The notes: generated by a model not told the origin, from the letters alone. DNA of 46,521 nt from Candidatus Mcinerneyibacteriota bacterium (GCA_016937175.1 JAFGWL010000071.1:1-46521), one strand, 5' to 3'. Shown: positions 7,682 through 16,458, counted from the first letter of the stretch. Numbers and translations are program-made.

Positions 7682-8092
7682 ATGTTTAAGGTTTCCACGA
7701 AATTACGATACGGTCTGCGTTTTCTGGCTGACCTGGCCCTCTACGGGAAAAACGGCGTTATCAGCACAAAAGAGGTGGCTCTTCGTCAGCAAGTCTCCAA
7801 CAATTATCTACGGCAGCTGGTCATGCAGCTCAGCAAAGAGAAGATCATTGGAAGTGCACGGGGAAAACACGGAGGGGTCTATCTTCTCAAAAAACCGGAA
7901 GAGATCTCGCTATATGACCTCTATGTCCTTTTTGAAGGAGCAGTCCAGGTGGTGGAGTGCGTGGACGAAGGGTTTACCTGTGATTTTGATATCAGCCACT
8001 GTCTCACGAGGGATGTCTGGATAAGGCTGAACGAACATATCATAGGGTTTCTCAAAGAGACCACACTGAAGGATATACTGGAGAAAGCATGA
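7682..8092 (+). CDS. Rrf2 family transcriptional regulator (IscR/NsrR-like)
   Basis: The 136-residue protein has the winged-helix Rrf2 layout: KLRYGLRFLADLALYG for the first helix, a recognition region SNNYLRQLVMQLSKEKIIGSARGKHGGVYL, and a C-terminal dimerisation helix. Three cysteines at residues 93, 100 and 107 (spacing Cx6Cx6C) sit where IscR and NsrR hold an iron-sulfur cluster (Cx5Cx5C in IscR), so cluster binding is likely. Its stop overlaps the nadA start as ATGA. NadA is itself an oxygen-sensitive [4Fe-4S] enzyme, so this regulator may tie NAD synthesis to iron-sulfur or redox status. That regulatory role is inference. Confidence 0.9.
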   Translation: MFKVSTKLRYGLRFLADLALYGKNGVISTKEVALRQQVSNNYLRQLVMQLSKEKIIGSARGKHGGVYLLKKPEEISLYDLYVLFEGAVQVVECVDEGFTCDFDISHCLTRDVWIRLNEHIIGFLKETTLKDILEKA

Positions 8093-9000
8093 ATCATCAT
8101 GAACTTGTTTCCCGGATCATGGATTTGAAAAAAGAGACAAAGACAGTGATCATGGCTCATAATTACCAGAGGCCTGAAGTCCAGGATGTTGCCGATATCC
8201 TTGGAGACTCCCTTGAACTGGCCCGTCTGGCCAGAGAGCTGAAAGAGGAGAGGATCCTTCTCTGCGGAGTCCGCTTTATGGCAGAGAGTGCCAAGATCGT
8301 AGCGCCTGAAAAGACAGTCCTTACCCCGGAAGAAGAAGCCGGCTGCCCCATGGCTGATATGATCAGCGCTGAAGATGTCCGTCGCCTACGTAAAGAGTTC
8401 CCCGGATATCTTTTCATGGCCTATGTCAATACAAGTGCCGAAGTCAAGGCTGAAGTCGACCTCTGCTGCACCTCTTCCAACGCCTTGGCTCTGGTCAGGA
8501 AGCTGAAAGGGGAAAAGATCTTTTTCCTGCCCGACAAAAACTTGGGGTCCTGGATCAAAGACCAGACGGGGGCAGATATGGAGGTCTGGCCCGGGTTCTG
8601 CTATGTCCATAACCGTATAAGGTTGGAGGACCTGGAGAAGGGGCGCGCTGAGCATCCCGGAGCTGAAGCCATCATCCACCCGGAATCCCCCCTGGATGTA
8701 CTGAAAGCCGCTGATGCTGTCTTATCCACAGGACAGATGATCACCTATGTGAGGGAAGCTCAAGCGAAGAGATTTCTGGTGGGGACAGAAGAGGGGATGA
8801 TATACCGGCTTGAAACTCTTTTCCCGGACAGGGACTTTTATCCCATGGGAAAAAGATTCACCTGTGAAAATATGAAAAAGATCACATTGGAAAAGGTTTT
8901 TCAGGCCCTCCTCACAGGGGAAAAACCGATAAACGTCGATTCTGAAACAATCCGCAGGGCTTCCCGGTCTCTTGACAGAATGCTGGAGATGAGCCGATAA
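8089..9000 (+). CDS. nadA: Quinolinate synthase NadA
   Basis: NadA condenses iminoaspartate with dihydroxyacetone phosphate to make quinolinate in de novo NAD synthesis, using an oxygen-labile [4Fe-4S] cluster. The 303-residue length and three cluster cysteines at residues 86 (EEAGCPMAD), 171 (WPGFCYVH) and 259 (RFTCENM) match the archaeal/thermophile-length NadA class. Other conserved segments are IMAHNYQRPEVQDVAD, near the substrate site, and AYVNTSAEVKAEVDLCCTSSNA. The start overlaps the upstream Rrf2 regulator. No nadB or nadC is present in the window, so the iminoaspartate source is encoded elsewhere. nadD, a later step of the same pathway, lies near 32.8 kb. Confidence 0.97.
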   Translation: MNHHELVSRIMDLKKETKTVIMAHNYQRPEVQDVADILGDSLELARLARELKEERILLCGVRFMAESAKIVAPEKTVLTPEEEAGCPMADMISAEDVRRLRKEFPGYLFMAYVNTSAEVKAEVDLCCTSSNALALVRKLKGEKIFFLPDKNLGSWIKDQTGADMEVWPGFCYVHNRIRLEDLEKGRAEHPGAEAIIHPESPLDVLKAADAVLSTGQMITYVREAQAKRFLVGTEEGMIYRLETLFPDRDFYPMGKRFTCENMKKITLEKVFQALLTGEKPINVDSETIRRASRSLDRMLEMSR

Positions 9001-9009
9001 TTATTAAAC

Positions 9010-11349
9010 ATGAAAACGATCAACACCGAAAAACTTGAATTTCACATTGTCCTGGACCGTGTCAAAGCTCTAATGCTTTCAGAGAGGGCCCGTCAGATCG
9101 CCGACGAGACGGCTTTTTCCTATGACTTGTCCGATGTCCAGTTCCGGCTGGACCTGGTTGAAGAGGGGCTCTCTCTCTATCTGGAAAAAGATGATTTCGA
9201 GATCCGGACTCTTTTTGATATCATGCCTTTGCTGGACGAGATCGAAAAGGGGCTCTATTACCATCTTCCCGGAGAATACAAGAAGACCCAGAGAGTCCTG
9301 GAAGAATCCAGGCGCCTGGGCCTCTTTCTGAAAAAGCTTCCGGAGCAGTGGGCGCGGGTGAAGGATTATGGCTTCGGATTGGCTTCTTTTGACGAACTCA
9401 TCTCTTTCATCGACAGCCGGATCAGTGAGGAGGGAGAGGTCAGGGAGAATGCCACCCCTGAACTCCGCAAGCTCCGGCAACGCCAGGACGGGCTATTACG
9501 CCGGATGGAACAGGAACTGGGAAAGCTTCTCAAACAGTATGCTGAAGAGGGCGCCCTTCAGGAGGATTTCTATACCACACGGAACGACCGCTATGTCATC
9601 CCCGTCCGTGCCCAGTCAGCCAAAAAAGTCAACGGGATCGTCCAGGGTGGGTCCGGAAGCGGGAATACCGTTTTCATGGAGCCTATGAGCCTTATTACCC
9701 TGAATAATGAAAACATGGAGCTCCGTTATGCTCTGGAAGAAGAGATGAGGCGGATCCTTACAGACATAGGGCGGATGATCTCCGGCCGCATCAGAGAGGT
9801 CAAGTCCAGTGTTGAAAACCTCTACTATCTTGATTTTCTCCTCGGAAAGATCAAATATGCTTCTCTTCTCAACGGGACAAAACCAAGACTCAATGACCGG
9901 GGAGAGATCGACATCATCAGGGGGCGTCATCCCCTGTTGGATCCCAAAAAGTGTGTCCCCATCGATATATGGATCAAAGACGGAAAAAAAGGGCTTATCA
10001 TCACAGGGCCCAATGCAGGCGGCAAGAGTGTCTCTTTAAAGACCATCGGGCTCTTTACACTCATGTCTATGTACGGATTGCTTGTCCCCGCCGAGAAAGG
10101 GACGCTCCTTTCAATCTTTGAAGAGATCTTCGTAGACATCGGCGACTTCCAAAGTATCCAGGAAAACCTCTCGACTTTTTCGGGGCATATCAGAAACCTC
10201 AAGACCTTTGCTGAAGAGGTGAACCACTCCAGCCTGGTCCTTCTGGATGAAGTGGGTGTGGGGACAGACCCTGAAGAGGGAGCTGCCCTGGCGCTTTCCC
10301 TTATCACGCATTTTCTTGATAAAGGGGCGGTAGTGGTCGTGACGACCCACTATAACGCCCTGAAGCGGCAGTCCATGGATGATGAGCGCCTGGAAAATGC
10401 TTCCTGCCTATTCGACTATGACCGTTTGGAGCCTCTATATGCTATCAAAGTGGGGATCCCCGGGTCCAGCAACGGCCTTCTTGTGGCAGGGAAGCTGGGG
10501 ATGCCTCCTGAGGTCATCCGGAGGGCTAAATCCTTTATGGCCGGAGAGAGTGTCCGTCTTGAGGAGATCATCTCTAAACTGGAAAGAGAGCTATCCCAGG
10601 CCGAGCAGCTCAAAAAGAGCCTGCAGGTGGAAAACAAAAATCTCCAGAGCAAGATGGCTTTTTACGAGTCAGAGCTGAAAAAGATCACCGATAAAAGAAA
10701 CCGTAAAAAACTGGAATCATTGGCTGATTTTGAAAGTGAGTTTCATCAGATCCGGGATCAGCTGAAGGATATATTGAAATCTTTCCGGGAAAAACAGGGA
10801 GAAGAGCAGGAGATCATGGCTCGCAAGAAGGAGATCGAAAAGACACTGACAAAGATCCATCGTGAGCGTCAGCGGGTAGAGGAGCGGATGGAGAAAATCA
10901 AAAATCCGGTTAAAGGCGAGCGCATTTTTCTGGAGAAATTCGGAGTTACAGGAAGAGTCTGCGGATATGACGAACGTAAAAAAGAGTATGAGATAGACTG
11001 TAACGGGATGATCCTCCGTGTTCCCGCTTCGCAGATGATCGGGACCCGTCTTGCAGAAACGGAGACTCCCGCCAAAGAGGAGGCTGTCCGCTTCTCCGTG
11101 GAGACCCGCCCGAAGTTCATGGGAAAAGAGCTGGTCCTTGTGGGTATGAAGACCGAAGAGGCTTTGGACAAACTCAGGGATTTTCTCCCATACGCTGTCA
11201 TGAAGGGTTTCGAAAGCGTCAAGATCATTCACGGTGTGGGGACGGGACGTTTGAGAGAAGCTGTGCAGGAGTTTCTGAGAGAGAGCCGTGTCCCTAAAAA
11301 ATTCTACGACGAATCTTCAAGAGGTGCAGCCACTATTGTGGAACTGTGA
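9010..11349 (+). CDS. mutS2: Endonuclease MutS2
   Basis: MutS2 proteins are MutS-like ATPases with a C-terminal Smr domain. They act in suppression of recombination and, in Firmicutes, in rescue of collided ribosomes. The 779 residues are full length. Visible are the core domain, Walker A GPNAGGKS with the following SLKTIGLF, the Walker B/signature region LVLLDEVGVGTDPEEGAALA, and the His switch VVTTHYNALK. A long coiled coil occupies about residues 510-640. The C-terminal Smr domain keeps HGVGTGRL, but its usual LDLRG start reads LVLVG, losing the aspartate linked to nuclease activity in some Smr proteins. The start codon follows nadA by 9 nt with no clear ribosome-binding site. Confidence 0.95.
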   Translation: MKTINTEKLEFHIVLDRVKALMLSERARQIADETAFSYDLSDVQFRLDLVEEGLSLYLEKDDFEIRTLFDIMPLLDEIEKGLYYHLPGEYKKTQRVLEESRRLGLFLKKLPEQWARVKDYGFGLASFDELISFIDSRISEEGEVRENATPELRKLRQRQDGLLRRMEQELGKLLKQYAEEGALQEDFYTTRNDRYVIPVRAQSAKKVNGIVQGGSGSGNTVFMEPMSLITLNNENMELRYALEEEMRRILTDIGRMISGRIREVKSSVENLYYLDFLLGKIKYASLLNGTKPRLNDRGEIDIIRGRHPLLDPKKCVPIDIWIKDGKKGLIITGPNAGGKSVSLKTIGLFTLMSMYGLLVPAEKGTLLSIFEEIFVDIGDFQSIQENLSTFSGHIRNLKTFAEEVNHSSLVLLDEVGVGTDPEEGAALALSLITHFLDKGAVVVVTTHYNALKRQSMDDERLENASCLFDYDRLEPLYAIKVGIPGSSNGLLVAGKLGMPPEVIRRAKSFMAGESVRLEEIISKLERELSQAEQLKKSLQVENKNLQSKMAFYESELKKITDKRNRKKLESLADFESEFHQIRDQLKDILKSFREKQGEEQEIMARKKEIEKTLTKIHRERQRVEERMEKIKNPVKGERIFLEKFGVTGRVCGYDERKKEYEIDCNGMILRVPASQMIGTRLAETETPAKEEAVRFSVETRPKFMGKELVLVGMKTEEALDKLRDFLPYAVMKGFESVKIIHGVGTGRLREAVQEFLRESRVPKKFYDESSRGAATIVEL

Positions 11350-11378
11350 CCATTTTTTCGACATTTTTTAAAATTGTA

Positions 11379-11407
11379 TTGACACTCTATCCGAATTACT
11401 TTATACC
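11379..11407 (+). promoter_or_regulatory. Upstream promoter (P1) of hppA
   Basis: TTGACA (11379-11384) is followed by TTATAC (11401-11406, 16-bp spacer) or TATACC (11402-11407, 17 bp). The transcript would carry a leader of about 170 nt before the hppA start at 11585. Confidence 0.65.
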
Positions 11408-11439
11408 TACCTGTGAAGGTGGCTTATTATATTAAGCAG

Positions 11440-11469
11440 TTGACATCAAAGTCAGTATTAAATTATGAA
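11440..11469 (+). promoter_or_regulatory. Possible second promoter (P2) of hppA
   Basis: A second perfect TTGACA (11440-11445) is followed after 18 bp by TATGAA (11464-11469). Tandem promoters for hppA are plausible, but the -10 match is weaker than for P1. Confidence 0.45.
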
Positions 11470-11476
11470 TACTTTG

Positions 11477-11530
11477 GCTCTGAGCAAGAAAAAATTCACT
11501 TAATTCCTTTCCGTGCTTGCTCATATGAGC
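11477..11530 (+). promoter_or_regulatory. Inverted repeats in the hppA leader
   Basis: In the transcribed leader, TGAGCAAG (11481-11488) can pair with CTTGCTCA (11516-11523). The right arm also overlaps a perfect 12-nt palindrome GCTCATATGAGC (11519-11530), and GCTC (11477-11480) can pair with GAGC (11482-11485). These pairings exclude one another, so the region could be an RNA switch or an operator. The rest of the 235-nt gap 11350-11584 is AT-rich and holds only the promoters and the GAGGAGG ribosome-binding site at 11568-11574. Confidence 0.4.
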
Positions 11531-11584
11531 TGATTCGATGTCAGGATGTATGTTGAGAAAGACTATCGAGGAGGTCGAGTGACT

Positions 11585-13753
11585 ATGGTTGCAAATGAAT
11601 TGTTTCTGCTGGCGCCCATCGGGGCACTGGCAGCCCTCTTCTTCGCCGTTCTTTTTTTCCGTACCATGAAGAAAGCGGATGCCGGAACTGAGCGTATGCA
11701 GGAGATCGCAGGTTATGTAAAGGAAGGAGCCCAGGCTTATCTGTCTCAGCAGTATAAAGTGGTCTCTATCTTTTTCGGATTTGCTTTTTTGTTTTTCCTT
11801 TTTCTGGCTTTTGTCCTGAAGGTCCAGTCTCCCTGGGTCCCCTTTGCTTTTATAACAGGCGGTTTTTTCTCAGGGCTGGCCGGATATATCGGGATGAAGA
11901 CGGCGACACTGGCTTCCGTACGAACGACGCAAGCGGCGAGGACATCACTCAACAAAGCTCTTCAGATAGCCTTTCGGAGTGGCTCTGTCATGGGCCTTAC
12001 TGTGGTGGGGCTTGCCCTTCTTGATATCTCAATCTGGTTTATCGTACTCTATTACGGTGTCAAGCTTCCGCTTCCCCAGGTCACGACTATAATGCTGAGT
12101 TTTGGGATCGGAGCTTCATCACAAGCTCTCTTTGCCCGCGTAGGTGGAGGGATCTACACAAAAGCTGCCGATGTGGGAGCAGATCTTGTGGGTAAGATCG
12201 AAGCGGGTATTCCCGAAGACGACCCCCGCAACCCCGCTGTCATAGCAGACAATGTGGGGGATAATGTGGGAGATGTGGCCGGAATGGGCGCTGACCTTTA
12301 TGAATCCTACTGCGGTTCAATCCTGGCTGCTGCAGCTCTTGGTGTTGCCGCAGGGTTCGGATTCAAAGGCGCAGTCCTGCCGATGCTCATTGCAGCCATC
12401 GGGACTCTCCTTTCCATTATAGGGATATTCAGCGTCCGGGTGAAGGAAGGGGCGGACCAGAATCAGCTTCTGCAAGCCCTGAACAGAGGGATTTACCTAA
12501 GTTCAGCTTTTATCATCGTGGCTTCCTTTATCCTGATCAAAATTTTGATCCCGGAGAATTTCGGGATCTTCTGGGCTGTCATCATCGGCCTGGGAGTCGG
12601 GATCGTCATCGGCAAATCGACAGAGTACTTTACTTCTTATGCCTATAATCCCACAAAGAGAATAGCCGGCCATGCCGCAACCGGCCCGGCTACGGTGATT
12701 ATCAGCGGACTGGGGGTAGGCATGATCTCCACCATTGTCCCGGTGATCTCTGTGGCTTTGGGAATCCTCTTGAGCTATATCCTGGCCGGGGGATTTCAAA
12801 ATACGTCGTATGGCCTTTACGGGATAGCTGTAGCAGCTGTGGGTATGCTCTCTACCCTGGGAATCACCCTGGCCACGGATGCTTACGGGCCTATAGCGGA
12901 TAATGCCGGCGGTAACGCCGAGATGAGCAAACTGCCCCGTGAAGTCCGTGAACGCACAGACGCCCTCGATTCTTTGGGAAATACGACTGCTGCGACCGGC
13001 AAGGGATTCGCCATCGGTTCTGCGGCTTTGACAGCCCTGGCCCTTATCGCAGCCTATGTCGAGGAGATACGCGCCGCCTGGATCCATCTTTTCCAATTGG
13101 GGAAACTTTCCGAGACTATCACTGTCTATGACAGGGTCATTGCCGTGAAAGAGGCCACCATGGGGGATTTTATGGCTTACTACAACGTGACCCTGGCGAA
13201 TCCCATGGTCATAATCGGCCTTTTTATCGGAGCGATGCTTGCCTTCGCTTTTAGCGGTTTGACCATGAACGCCGTCGGCCGATCAGCGGGGAAGATGGTG
13301 GATGAAGTCCGCCGCCAGTTCAAGACCATCAAGGGGATCCTTACAGGGGAGGGAGAACCCGATTATGCCTCCTGCGTCCTGATCAGCACCAAAGCCGCCC
13401 AGAAAGAGATGATGATCCCGGCCCTTCTGGCTATCGTCATTCCCATTTTTGTCGGACTTTTCCTTGGGGTCGCCGGAGTCATGGGGCTTCTGGCGGGTGC
13501 CCTCACATCGGGATTTGTCCTGGCTGTCTTCATGGCCAATTCCGGAGGAGCCTGGGATAATGCCAAAAAATTCATCGAGACAGGAGCCGGCGGAGGAAAA
13601 GGGAGCGATGCTCATAAAGCCTCTATCATCGGCGATACCGTGGGAGACCCCTTTAAAGATACTTCAGGCCCCAGCCTCAACATCCTCATCAAACTCATGA
13701 GCATGGTCTCGGTGGTCGTCGCCGGGCTTGTCGTAGCTTATCATATATTCTGA
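11585..13753 (+). CDS. hppA: Membrane-bound ion-pumping pyrophosphatase, K+-dependent type
   Basis: The enzyme hydrolyses pyrophosphate and pumps Na+ or H+ across the inner membrane. The ATG at 11585 ([11 protein letters not shown]) is chosen over upstream codons because GAGGAGG sits 10 nt before it; this gives 722 residues and about 16 membrane helices. Pyrophosphate-binding motifs are intact: DVGADLVGK (D196 to K204), the [21 protein letters not shown] segment in two parts, and [15 protein letters not shown] near the C-terminus. A469 and G472 in [10 protein letters not shown] mark the K+-dependent class. E240, three residues after D237 in GADLYES, is where Na+-pumping members place their helix-6 glutamate. 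Ion choice is therefore predicted Na+ (or Na+/H+), not shown. It is a single-gene unit with its own promoters and terminator. Confidence 0.95.
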   Translation: MVANELFLLAPIGALAALFFAVLFFRTMKKADAGTERMQEIAGYVKEGAQAYLSQQYKVVSIFFGFAFLFFLFLAFVLKVQSPWVPFAFITGGFFSGLAGYIGMKTATLASVRTTQAARTSLNKALQIAFRSGSVMGLTVVGLALLDISIWFIVLYYGVKLPLPQVTTIMLSFGIGASSQALFARVGGGIYTKAADVGADLVGKIEAGIPEDDPRNPAVIADNVGDNVGDVAGMGADLYESYCGSILAAAALGVAAGFGFKGAVLPMLIAAIGTLLSIIGIFSVRVKEGADQNQLLQALNRGIYLSSAFIIVASFILIKILIPENFGIFWAVIIGLGVGIVIGKSTEYFTSYAYNPTKRIAGHAATGPATVIISGLGVGMISTIVPVISVALGILLSYILAGGFQNTSYGLYGIAVAAVGMLSTLGITLATDAYGPIADNAGGNAEMSKLPREVRERTDALDSLGNTTAATGKGFAIGSAALTALALIAAYVEEIRAAWIHLFQLGKLSETITVYDRVIAVKEATMGDFMAYYNVTLANPMVIIGLFIGAMLAFAFSGLTMNAVGRSAGKMVDEVRRQFKTIKGILTGEGEPDYASCVLISTKAAQKEMMIPALLAIVIPIFVGLFLGVAGVMGLLAGALTSGFVLAVFMANSGGAWDNAKKFIETGAGGGKGSDAHKASIIGDTVGDPFKDTSGPSLNILIKLMSMVSVVVAGLVVAYHIF

Positions 13754-13760
13754 AAAGAGC

Positions 13761-13785
13761 GGGGGAGCTTCGGCTCCCTCTTTTT
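13761..13785 (+). terminator. Rho-independent terminator after hppA
   Basis: GGGAGC (13763-13768) and GCTCCC (13773-13778) close a very stable TTCG tetraloop, followed by TCTTTTT and further T residues. The T-rich tail runs directly into the next gene's -35 box. Confidence 0.9.
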
Positions 13786-13787
13786 CT

Positions 13788-13815
13788 TTGACCTTTGCTC
13801 GAAATTGACTATACT
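13788..13815 (+). promoter_or_regulatory. Promoter of the YibE/F gene
   Basis: TTGACC (13788-13793) and TATACT (13810-13815) are 16 bp apart. Only 6 nt separate the -10 box from the ATG at 13822, so transcription would start at or next to the start codon. Confidence 0.75.
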
Positions 13816-13821
13816 TCTCTC

Positions 13822-14910
13822 ATGAATTTCTTCAGACGTCTCTCTCTTCTCTTATTTCTGATCTTCCTGGCCGGAGCAGCTTCAGCCGGGGCAGAAGAGG
13901 TCTTCAGGGCCCGCGTGGTGGAGATCATGAGCGAAGAGCCTGTGCCTGGCACACCCGAAGAGACGGTCCTGCGGCAGGTCGTACTCATCCGTCCTTCTGA
14001 TGGGCCCGATAAGGGGAAGATCCTCAAGATAACCCTCGATTATTCTCCTGACAGTCCTGTGGAACGGGGACTTTCCAGGGGGAACCGCATCATCATTGCA
14101 AAAGAAGAAGGAGAGGGGAACTACTACTTCTACAGCTATGACCGGACGTGGGGTATTATCACTATCGTTCTTCTCTTTTTCACCGCGACGGTTCTCATAG
14201 GAAAAGGAAAAGGGTTACGCGCCCTGGCCAGTCTGGGGATCACTCTCCTGGTGATCCTGAAAGTCTTTATCCCGCTTCTTTTGACAGGGGTCCCCATTCT
14301 CATCCTCACCTTTTTTACCTGTGCCCTGGTCACTGTTGTGACACTTGTCCTCCTGAACGGATTCGGATTGAAGACTCTGGCCGCCCTGACGGGTATCACA
14401 GGAGGGCTGGCGGCATCGGGACTCATCGCACTTCTTTTTCAGAAGATGATGCATCTTTCGGGGATCAATATGAGTGAAGCCCAGATGCTAAGGTATATGC
14501 CTCGACAAGGACACTTTTCCATCGAAGGGCTGCTTTTTGCCGGTATCGTCATCGGGGCGCTGGGAGCCGTAATGGATGTGGGGGTAGAACTGGCTTCATC
14601 CATGCGGGAGATCCGGGCAGCGGCCCCTCAGATGAGCCGAAGGGCCCATATGAAAGCAGGGATGAACGTCGGGCGGGATATTATCGGGACCATGACGAAT
14701 ACATTGATTTTAGCCTATACCGGAGCCTCTCTGCCTCTGCTTCTTCTTTTCCACGCCTATGAGTGGCCTTTGATTCGAACGATAAACCTCGATATGATCG
14801 CGTCTGAAATATTGCGCGGATTTGCAGGAAGCCTGGGGCTGATCGTAGCAGTCCCTGCCACCGTAGCCGTCTCTGCCTTTATATTTACTCCAAGAGAAAA
14901 ACCGGAGTAA
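13822..14910 (+). CDS. YibE/F family membrane protein
   Basis: The 362-residue protein belongs to the YibE/F family of polytopic membrane proteins with no established function. It starts with a signal peptide (RRLSLLLFLIFLAGAASAGA). An extracytoplasmic beta-rich domain of about 90 residues follows (RARVVEIMSEEPVPGTPEETV onward in two halves). About seven membrane helices come next, with the family's conserved GAVMDVGVELASSMREI and the helix GMNVGRDIIGTMTNTLILAYTG. The frame extends to a TTG at 13795, but that lies upstream of the likely transcription start, so ATG 13822 is chosen. There is no Shine-Dalgarno sequence and the mRNA may be leaderless. Transport or metal roles have been proposed for distant relatives; I make no functional call. 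Confidence 0.85.
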   Translation: MNFFRRLSLLLFLIFLAGAASAGAEEVFRARVVEIMSEEPVPGTPEETVLRQVVLIRPSDGPDKGKILKITLDYSPDSPVERGLSRGNRIIIAKEEGEGNYYFYSYDRTWGIITIVLLFFTATVLIGKGKGLRALASLGITLLVILKVFIPLLLTGVPILILTFFTCALVTVVTLVLLNGFGLKTLAALTGITGGLAASGLIALLFQKMMHLSGINMSEAQMLRYMPRQGHFSIEGLLFAGIVIGALGAVMDVGVELASSMREIRAAAPQMSRRAHMKAGMNVGRDIIGTMTNTLILAYTGASLPLLLLFHAYEWPLIRTINLDMIASEILRGFAGSLGLIVAVPATVAVSAFIFTPREKPE

Positions 14911-14932
14911 AGCGGGACCTAACGGATATCTC

Positions 14933-14960
14933 TTGAAATGAGAAGAGGCTTTGATATAAT
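14933..14960 (+). promoter_or_regulatory. Promoter upstream of the M23 peptidase and ATP synthase run
   Basis: TTGAAA (14933-14938) and a perfect TATAAT (14955-14960) are 16 bp apart. Transcription should start near 14967, 15 nt ahead of the M23 peptidase ATG, with GGGAG as its ribosome-binding site. It is the only clear promoter I see ahead of the closely spaced genes running to 26.3 kb. Confidence 0.8.
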
Positions 14961-14981
14961 CGAGGCGACTGGGAGAAATAA

Positions 14982-15818
14982 ATGAAAAAAATTACTGTCA
15001 TGATCGTCCCTCCGGGGAGCTCGAAGATCTTCAAATTCCAACTCAGCAGGATTCTGTTCATCCTGATGACGATGGTACTGCTGGGGGTCATCATCTACAG
15101 TGTCTGGATGGTCTTCAATTTTTCGACCTACATTTACGAGAAAGAGAAGAATAAGACCCTGGCGGCGCGATATGACCTTCTCGTGAAAGAGAGGGAAGAG
15201 GATAAGAAAAAGCTGGAAAAGATCCGAAAAGACTTGTCGGAGATGGAGTCTCTTCTGGGAAAGATATCCAATCTCATCGGTGTGGAGATGAGTATGGAAA
15301 CGACAGCTCAAGAGCGTTTTGACGAATCCACATATGAATCTAAATGGATCGGAGACACCCTGAAAGAGTACAGTTATATCTCACGGGACAGTTTCCTGCG
15401 TCTTTCTACGCCTTTGTACATCCCTCTTAACGGCTGGGTCTCTTCCCGGTTTGACTACCGGCAGTCTCCCTTTACGACAGAGCGGCTGTTTCATTATGGC
15501 GTGGATATTATCGCTCCTCAAGGGCGTATCATCAGGGCTGCTTCCGACGGGATCGTGGTCAATATCAAAAACGACGAGACCCTGGGGAAAGTGGTCTATA
15601 TCTATCACCGCTGGGGTTATGTGACCATCTACGGCCACACCAGCCAGGTCTATAAGTCCATCGGAGACAGTGTGGCCATGGGAGAGCCCATCGGCGAAGT
15701 CGGGGTCACGGGAAAGACCACAGGCCCCCACCTTCACTTTCAGATCGAACTTCTCAACATGCCTGTCAATCCCGAGATCTCCGGGATGAAGATCGCTAAC
15801 AAGACATTAATACGATAA
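14982..15818 (+). CDS. M23 family peptidoglycan endopeptidase with coiled coil
   Basis: The 278-residue protein has a basic N-terminus, one membrane helix at about residues 22-46 (ILFILMTMVLLGVIIYSVWM), a coiled coil at about residues 50-95, and a C-terminal LytM/M23 zinc peptidase domain. The zinc and catalytic signature is complete: H171 and D175 in FHYGVDI, then GPHLHF with H250 and H252. It should cut peptide cross-links of peptidoglycan in the periplasm while anchored in the inner membrane. It lies 13 nt upstream of a bactofilin gene, a pairing common in bacteria where bactofilin scaffolds localise M23 enzymes to shape the cell. That role is inferred. Confidence 0.92.
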   Translation: MKKITVMIVPPGSSKIFKFQLSRILFILMTMVLLGVIIYSVWMVFNFSTYIYEKEKNKTLAARYDLLVKEREEDKKKLEKIRKDLSEMESLLGKISNLIGVEMSMETTAQERFDESTYESKWIGDTLKEYSYISRDSFLRLSTPLYIPLNGWVSSRFDYRQSPFTTERLFHYGVDIIAPQGRIIRAASDGIVVNIKNDETLGKVVYIYHRWGYVTIYGHTSQVYKSIGDSVAMGEPIGEVGVTGKTTGPHLHFQIELLNMPVNPEISGMKIANKTLIR

Positions 15819-15831
15819 TCAGGAGGGAAAT

Positions 15832-16164
15832 ATGGCAGAAAAGACATTTGAAATGAATACCATTCTCGGTGAAAATTCGACCTATGAGGGGACACTCAAC
15901 GTCAGGGGAAGTTTACGCATAGAAGGTAATTTTAACGGCGAGATATCCGCCGACTCCCTTGTCATCGGGAAAAAAGCCAAAGTCCACGCCCATATCAAGG
16001 CGTCTACGATCATTGTAGGCGGTGTTATCGAAGGAAATATCCTTGAGAATAAACAGCTTACGCTGCAGTCCACGGGACGCATTGTGGGAGATGTCCAGAC
16101 AGAGAAGCTGACGGTGGAGGAGGGAGCCGTTCTCCATGGAAAATGCAATATGACGGCCAAATAG
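15832..16164 (+). CDS. Bactofilin family cytoskeletal protein
   Basis: The 110-residue protein is almost entirely a bactofilin domain, a right-handed beta-helix built from short repeats such as GTLNVRGSLRIEGNFNGEI and SADSLVIGKKAKVHAHI. Bactofilins polymerise without nucleotides into membrane-associated filaments that position cell-wall enzymes. The N-terminal MAEKTFEMNTILGENSTYEG matches the short membrane-binding tail of the family. AGGAGGG precedes the start. The upstream M23 peptidase is the probable client. The next gene, atpZ, begins at the base after the stop codon, so bactofilin and ATP synthase share a transcript. Confidence 0.93.
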   Translation: MAEKTFEMNTILGENSTYEGTLNVRGSLRIEGNFNGEISADSLVIGKKAKVHAHIKASTIIVGGVIEGNILENKQLTLQSTGRIVGDVQTEKLTVEEGAVLHGKCNMTAK

Positions 16165-16413
16165 ATGCGGCCGGGATTCAAGTACTTTGTCCTTTTCTCC
16201 CAGATCAGCTTTGTCGTGGTGATATCCATCGTCCTCTTCTTATATCTGGGGACCCTGTTGGACAAGAATATTTCAGGCCATGACGGACTCTTTACCGTTC
16301 TGGGGCTTTTTGTGGGCCTGGGGTCGGCCGGCTACAATACCTACAAGCTTTTTCTCCGTTTTGTGGAGGAAGTCAAAAAAGACGAAAATGAGGAGAGGGA
16401 AAAAAAGACTTGA
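16165..16413 (+). CDS. atpZ: AtpZ/AtpI-like protein of the ATP synthase cluster
   Basis: This small 82-residue protein has two predicted membrane helices (about residues 10-30 and 43-66, with GLGSAGYNTYKLFLRF in the second) and a charged C-terminal tail. It fits the AtpZ/AtpI family, which is encoded at the head of many atp operons and is linked to c-ring assembly and to Mg2+ or Ca2+ movement. The call rests on pattern and position, since such small proteins diverge quickly. Its ATG directly abuts the bactofilin stop codon without an independent ribosome-binding site, implying translational coupling. Confidence 0.75.
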   Translation: MRPGFKYFVLFSQISFVVVISIVLFLYLGTLLDKNISGHDGLFTVLGLFVGLGSAGYNTYKLFLRFVEEVKKDENEEREKKT

Positions 16414-16458
16414 AGTGAGGTGCAGAACCATTATTATTTCACGGCAGAGGAGGGTATA

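Noticed and set aside
12503-13615. Long minus-strand open frames inside hppA
   Set aside because: They lie antisense to a strongly conserved gene, are low-complexity in composition (rich in Asp, Gly, His, Gln), and have no ribosome-binding site. They are codon-bias shadows.
16420-16458. GTG at 16420 as the start of the subunit I-like gene
   Set aside because: It adds 13 polar residues and has a weaker ribosome-binding site than the GTG at 16459, which follows GAGGAGGG. It is kept as a possibility only.
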